Assembly: GCA_949825025.1 (NCBI GenBank)
Contig: OX463780.1
Coordinates: 37,986,979 to 38,050,978, forward strand
Origin: Siphlonurus alternatus
Lineage: Eukaryota > Arthropoda > Insecta > Ephemeroptera > Siphlonuridae
DNA length: 64,000 nucleotides
Direction: 5' to 3'
Position 1 is the stretch's first letter. Each line of letters begins with the position of its first letter. A program made the translations under genes and the position numbers. The notes beneath the pieces were generated by a model. The model made no database searches. It had not been told where the DNA came from and saw nothing but the letters and a program-made list of their open reading frames with translations. This document shows positions 58,199-64,000 of the stretch, piece by piece.

Positions 58199-58518
58199 AA
58201 TGGAGTATTGACCTCAATTTTTTTTATTGCAGAAATGGATAGAGGGTGCAAAGTTATGCTACCCTGATTTTTTTCAGATTTTTTAGAGCCCGGGAACTAT
58301 TTTTAAAAAATTATTGAAAGTAATTTTTGTGACGTCACGAGACGCCGCTCCTTAAGAAAAAGATAGGACTTGCCGCCGCGTGACGTCACAAAAAGGACTT
58401 TCAATCATTTTTTAAAAATACTTCCCGGGCTCTAAAAAATCTGAAAAAAAATAGGGTAGCATAACTTTGCACGCTCTATCCATTTCTGCAATAAAAAAAA
58501 ATGAGGACAATACTCCAT
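58199..58518. mobile_element. Palindromic MITE, subfamily B, with two CREs
   Basis: Ends AATGGAGTATTGACCTC and GAGGACAATACTCCATT, arms TTGCAGAAATGGATAGAGG and complement. The centre has TGACGTCA at 58330-58337 and 58381-58388, as in the kindlin-intron copy. Confidence 0.92.
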
Positions 58519-58519
58519 T

Positions 58520-59945
58520 GAAAACGACGGTACAGCTTACTTTGCCCCTGTCTGATTTTATTCAAAATTCAAAGTGAGCGCAATTTGAAATTTTGTTAAA
58601 AAATTTTGTTTAAAAAAAAAAGCTTTAGCCATCCCCATCCCCGGACTAAAAAGGAAAATTCAACATGCTTTTATAGATTGCGTGACACTGCCAGAAAAGA
58701 ATACGCGTCATGTTGTATCGAGATGTAAATTATTATATTTCAAAGCAAATTTTTTCACAAGAAAACTGCATTTTTTGTTTTACTTGATTGTGACTGTATT
58801 CATTCTGGATTTTTAAGAAATAGTTTTTGTATAAGAGCATGTTGTGTTCTGCATACCCAAGATAAAATGTCCATAGTATTTCTAATTGATGATGTTATAT
58901 TTTATAACTTCATGTAACTCTTTTAGACTCTTGATGAATTGAAAACATAATAATAAACACCAACATTATCAAAACTTTATAAACAATTTAAATTACACAT
59001 CAATGCGTTTTTACTGAAGCAAGTTTGTAATGTAAGAAAGAATTGTTAATTAAAATATAACATTAATTAAATGAAATTAATTAATTACTTCAATTACACT
59101 ACACCAAATGATACCAAAATGAAAAGATAATCTGTAGGTTTAATATGCCAATAATTTTAACGTTATATTTAAAATGTTATGCTCTTGGCAACAGAATAAC
59201 ATTCGTAACACCTTTGAATAAAATATAAAAGCTTTATTAATGAAATATTTTTTATAAATAAAGGTTACAAATAATTGAAGTGATTTCGAACCCCATCACC
59301 ACATACATCCTACACACTGCTATAGAGTATATAATTATGCAATTAATTAAAACTGCTGCCTACAGCTAGGTATCAAATTTCACCCTTATGAATTATATTG
59401 TGTATAAATCATATATAGCAGTGATCATATTTGCTGTTCAAATTATTTCATTGTTAAATTTAATTTATACATATAAACACGGCATATAGTTAAAAGTTCT
59501 AACATTTTATAAAGACGTGTACCTTTTGTAAATGGATACATATCCTTGCAATTCTATAATATTGTGTTACAAATTATTTTCTCCCCTACATACCATGTTT
59601 GTTAGTTATTATATTGCTAATTTATTCTATACTATGTTAAAATAAAATATTACCAGAATAAAAATATGCTTCACATGTAATATTTTATTTTAAGTTATTT
59701 TTTTAAATGTATGTAAATGTAAAGCTTATTGCGTTAAATTACGAGTAAAATATGCATTTATGCAAGCTTTGAAATATGGCATTTTTTCCCTCTCTAAATA
59801 GAAAACAGTATAAATTGTATAGAAAGTATGACGTCATTGCAATAAAAAATATTTATCAAAATTTATCATCATTCTAGATAAGTAATTATGCTTTAAATTT
59901 ACGCGTCATCTTTTTATGGTGAACCATTTAGAAATTTCTATATTC
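58520..59945. other. AT-rich spacer, no gene seen
   Basis: Nothing supported. Confidence 0.4.
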
Positions 59946-60150
59946 ACCTGAGTGTGGGAAGGCGTCATAATATTAACTGGGGTGTGCGTCTTGATGATCC
60001 GTTTACGACTCTCAACTAAGCCAGCTGACATATGTGTCCCTTTCGCCCACATCGCGGCGTCATCCGCGGCCCATCAAGCCAATTACACGCGCTGCACTGA
60101 CATGGCGTTAAGCCGATCAGCTAAGCCTTTAATTACCTTTGTTTTGTGCC
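59946..60150. promoter_or_regulatory. GC-richer block beside the CT microsatellite
   Basis: A block of intermediate GC with TAATTAC-type homeodomain-like cores and palindromic bits (CCGCGG), directly preceding (CT)n. (CT)n next to such a block can be a GAGA-type site. Functional status unknown; no gene found nearby. Confidence 0.2.
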
Positions 60151-60151
60151 G

Positions 60152-60152
<1 letters not shown>

Positions 60153-60242
<90 letters not shown>
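60153..60242. repeat. (CT)n microsatellite
   Basis: About 44 near-perfect CT units. Confidence 0.97.
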
Positions 60243-60243
<1 letters not shown>

Positions 60244-63200
60244 AACTCTCATAATATTGCTCGAATGATGTAGCCTATTACAGAATGTGACTGTTTTCAA
60301 GTCGCCATTTTTGTGTGAACTGAATGCTACCAATAATAATAATAATAATGAATAAAGAAAGTAATTCAAGGATAATTTTCATGTCTACTAAATGCTAAAA
60401 TATTCAATGCGATTGTGAGCCTATAATGACCAGGGATTTGAAAGAGCTTGCAAATTATAACTGCTGCAAAAAACAATTTCTAGAGCAAAAACTGTAAATT
60501 TAATTTATATTTGACATAATTTGAGCTATATAAAGAAAGGTATTTTTCAGTAATACCCAATCATGAAGCAACCTCGAGTATATAATAATATGTCCCATGA
60601 GAATTGTATTTACAGTCTACTTTGTATTCTAATGATAGTAATAAAAAAGAAATGAAGTTTTTATGTTAAGTTAAATAGCTTTTTTAATTCAATTAATGTA
60701 TAGATTTATGCCATGTGGCTTACATGATTTACATGAATTGTTAAAAAAAAAATATAAAATTAATATTGTGATATTCTGTTATCGAGTAAGAAAATAATGG
60801 AAATTCCACAAATGATTTAAGCATACGAAAATTATAAAATAATTGACGAATTAATATTAAAAAAAAGGCTGTTTCATTATATATTATTATTATTTTTGCA
60901 TGAAAACGAAACTCCCAATTTATTAGGAAATTGTCGTAAAGGAACATCGATATAATTAATTCGTAATTGTGAACTTCGGTTGAAATTTTTAAGACTCACC
61001 TTTCATTCAGTATTTATTTTACCTGTAACAATAAAACGTGACCCAAGATTTATCAAATACCTTTGAGTTGCTATTTTGCAACGCTATTTTTTTCTTTATT
61101 ACGAAGTAATGTTATCTTTCAACGACTGCATGAGAAGCAAGTCTTTGTGATTTTCTTGTGTTGCTGATATTTATAAAATCTGTCACAGTATACATTAAAA
61201 ACCTTCATCTGCACTTACATAATTAAATTAATTATGTTTTAAAAGGTTTTTGAGTACACGATTCTCACTGAGAACCTGTAAATATAGGACAAAGCTCAGA
61301 ATTTTTCAAATAAATATTTAAACTACTTTTAATGTCATTTTTTTTAAAGTGATACTAAATAATAAAAATAATGTTATACTTTAAATAAATGTGTTTAGCC
61401 AAAATAAAGTTATTGTAGTAAACTTAAAATGAAGTAATATATAATATGACTTATTATTTGATAAATTAAAATAAGTCAGTTACAAATAAAAAAATTAATG
61501 TAATGAATATGAGCGTATAGGAATAAAATTTGATAGAGCTAGTCAGTGTTTGATATTGTGGGGTCTTATATATATATATACATATATATAACACGTGCCA
61601 TCTGTTTTAGTTGTATAGGCCATTTATCACTCACTGTCACCAGTTAAAAGCCCTATAATACTACCTCCCAATCTGATCTATGATCGAACAATATAATCAA
61701 AACACACAGTTATAGTACATCATATCTTTTTTTTTTAATTTCTCTCAAAAACTCTAATAACATGAATAATACATTTTATTTTTCTTTATGTATGCTAATT
61801 AATTAATACAAAATATAATACATGTGCTCATTTTATTTTGCTTTAAATTCAGAAATACCCACTAATAAGGTGTTTATAATGATCATTTATAAACAGTTAT
61901 ATGTAAAATTGTTTGTACAATTCAATAATTTAAAAGGTAATAATGAATGTCATTATATATATTTCAAGGGATATCAAAGCCAGCTTAAAATTCAGCGAAA
62001 ATTAGTTTTCAGAAGAATGAATTGTATAAACAACAGCGTTGACTCGAGGATAAGATAATCGTAGGCCTTATTAGGAGAACAAACTATACCTTCAAAACTA
62101 GTTGTAAGTAAAACCAATTAAAATTAACGTATTTCTGATATATAAAAATTGTAGTGCTCTAAGCAGCCTTAAAAGCCCCATCTTTTAACTGTTACTCGTT
62201 TATTAATTTTATATGCATGCAGTTGCTATAGAAATTAATACGTAATTTAATTTTTTCCCAGTGGATTAAAATAATGTAATTTATTCTGTGTTTAATTGTC
62301 ATTATAACCACCTTATATAGGGAATGAAACAATAATTTTCATGGTCTTAGTACTAATATTCCATTCATGTTATTTACTTGTAAACATTCTATATTACCTG
62401 TATTTTAAATATTTTTTAATATTTATATTTTTGGCTCTTATTATAATTATTCATATAATTAAAATACATCGATTGGAAGAGATTCATAATTAATTTACTG
62501 CCATCATGCATTATAATAAATACATTTAATTAATTATGTAATTATGGACAATGGTAGAAATTACAATGGTAATGTTTTTAATGAGAGTTAATCGAGTCTT
62601 AAAAACTACATTTTTTTCTTTCAAAAACTAATACCTGGAGCATTAATATACAGAAAAATTATATAATTTATGAAATAAACACTTATAAGTAAAAATTTTG
62701 GCAATTTGTGAATTTTTTCTATTAAACAAATAAAGATAAAAATTTCAATTAATTTATAGCTAAAGTAAAATAAATCTTACAACTAAGTGGTACTAGAGTC
62801 ACAAACTATAAAATACTAAATTAATTTTATGAATGATTTAAATGTATGTTTTTCTGTGATTTTAGTACTACAATGTTTATATTATTATATCAATAGTGTT
62901 AAGCGCATACATTAATTAAATTAATTGAATTAGCATTAATACGAATATCTGACATAAAAATCTGCGATGAACACCATTAATATTACATTTAAAAATTTTC
63001 TAATCTATGGTGAGGAACAGCTGATTTTGAAGAGATAGTAGGAAAACTATTTTTGTTCCCACGAAGAGGAATGTGAAAGAAAACTACGATGATTAGGCGC
63101 TAATAACAAGGGATGGAAGTGTTATAGGAGGAGGGATCGATAGCCAGGATAACATGATTACTTAAAATAAGATGACAGTCAGGGAATTCTCTTCTTGAAA

Positions 63201-64000
63201 ATTCATTATGTACTTGGCACCATTGTACTGATTTTTCATCTTCTAAAAGTATTTAAATAAATTAAATAACTAATACTATATATTTTTTTTTCATATATAT
63301 TAAAACATGCAGCAAATAAGGTATACACAGTACACTCTTATAGTCACAACAATAATTTTTTTTATATATTTTGAGAAAAATAGCCACTTAAAGCTGTAAT
63401 AATTTACAATATTATAATTTTTTTTAATAATAAAAGCATTACGTAATAAAATGAGAACATTAATTAATAATTAATAAGTATATCTCCGATGAAGTTTTAT
63501 ATTCATGGACCTCAGTCTGTGTTACTTTAATCGTGTTTTAATTAATTTCAATTTTGATCTGATTAATGGATTTAAAAGGATTTACATTGATACGAAGGTT
63601 GATACATAAAATTTTGTCCATAAAGCAAGCACGATGACTTAATGAATTAATCTAGATAATTTAATGGCCATCTCCTTTATTTTTATTTCATTATGAATTT
63701 ACTTTACTAATATTGGCCTGAGTAGTTTTTAAATTACAATTATTCTATTAATAGATTTTTTTTATTAAAGTCTTAATTAAGTCTCCCTATGTCTTACATT
63801 TTTGTTTACAATAATTTGAACAAATTTAGGACTCATATTATAGTCAATTATTACAGCCTGCCAAATTATGAACAAGCTCAAAGTTTTATAATTTGAATTT
63901 TAATTTAATGAAAGAATATTCAATTGAGTATACTTAAAATAAGTTATGATACATGCCATTTAAAGTGACAGACTGTGTAAATGACTTGATATAATAACAT
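60243..64000. other. Very AT-rich end of window, no gene seen
   Basis: Contains a short TA microsatellite at 61568-61589 and short AT-rich frames only. Nothing supported. Confidence 0.4.

Noticed and set aside
60132..60254. Poly-Ser/Leu protein end in the 100-codon frame at 59952-60254
   Set aside because: Produced by the (CT)n microsatellite.

Overview
The window is nuclear DNA from a metazoan, most likely an arthropod and possibly a crustacean. It is AT-rich, with GC-rich multi-exon genes whose introns have GT-AG ends, many microsatellites, and a dense load of short inverted-repeat (MITE-like) elements. The arthropod placement is inference from gene structure and overall character; nothing here fixes the species.

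Three genes can be assembled by splicing. (1) 24334-30856, + strand: kindlin/fermitin (FERMT family), nine exons from the middle of the F0 subdomain to the stop codon. The exon or exons for the first half of F0 were not found. (2) 39989-42725, + strand: SRP14, the 14-kDa Alu-domain subunit of the signal recognition particle, complete in four exons and 108 aa. (3) 55045 down to 45699, - strand: a secreted cysteine-rich peptide precursor of 113 aa in three exons. Its start codon lies alone in a tiny first exon, downstream of a TATA box and separated from the rest by an 8.3-kb intron. Its six cysteines follow the order C-x3-C-x2-C / C-x3-C / C, as in eclosion hormone but with different outer spacings.

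Layout: 1-24 kb has no assembled gene. It holds an AT-rich background with GC-rich islands (1.7, 3.0, 6.3-7.4, 14.1, 17.3, 17.9 and 23.9 kb), a 5S-rRNA-derived relic, a tRNA-like relic, a LINE 3' end, MITEs, a promoter-like island with NRF1-, YY1- and CCAAT-type motifs, and a cluster of three perfect cAMP-response elements. 24.3-30.9 kb is kindlin. 30.9-34.1 kb is AT-rich spacer with one MITE. 34.15-39.66 kb is a 5.5-kb nested inverted-repeat structure resembling a Foldback element, ending about 300 bp before the SRP14 start. 40.0-42.7 kb is SRP14, whose introns hold three TIR elements. 45.6-55.1 kb is the peptide gene. 55.1-64 kb is AT-rich spacer with one MITE and a long CT microsatellite.

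Kindlin (integrin activation at adhesions) and SRP14 (SRP Alu domain) are unrelated in function, and the peptide gene is a third independent unit. There is no operon. The most unusual material is the foldback structure, the inverted-repeat families (one carrying pairs of CREs or a tRNA-like B box), a 52-bp perfect-arm hairpin, and the peptide gene.
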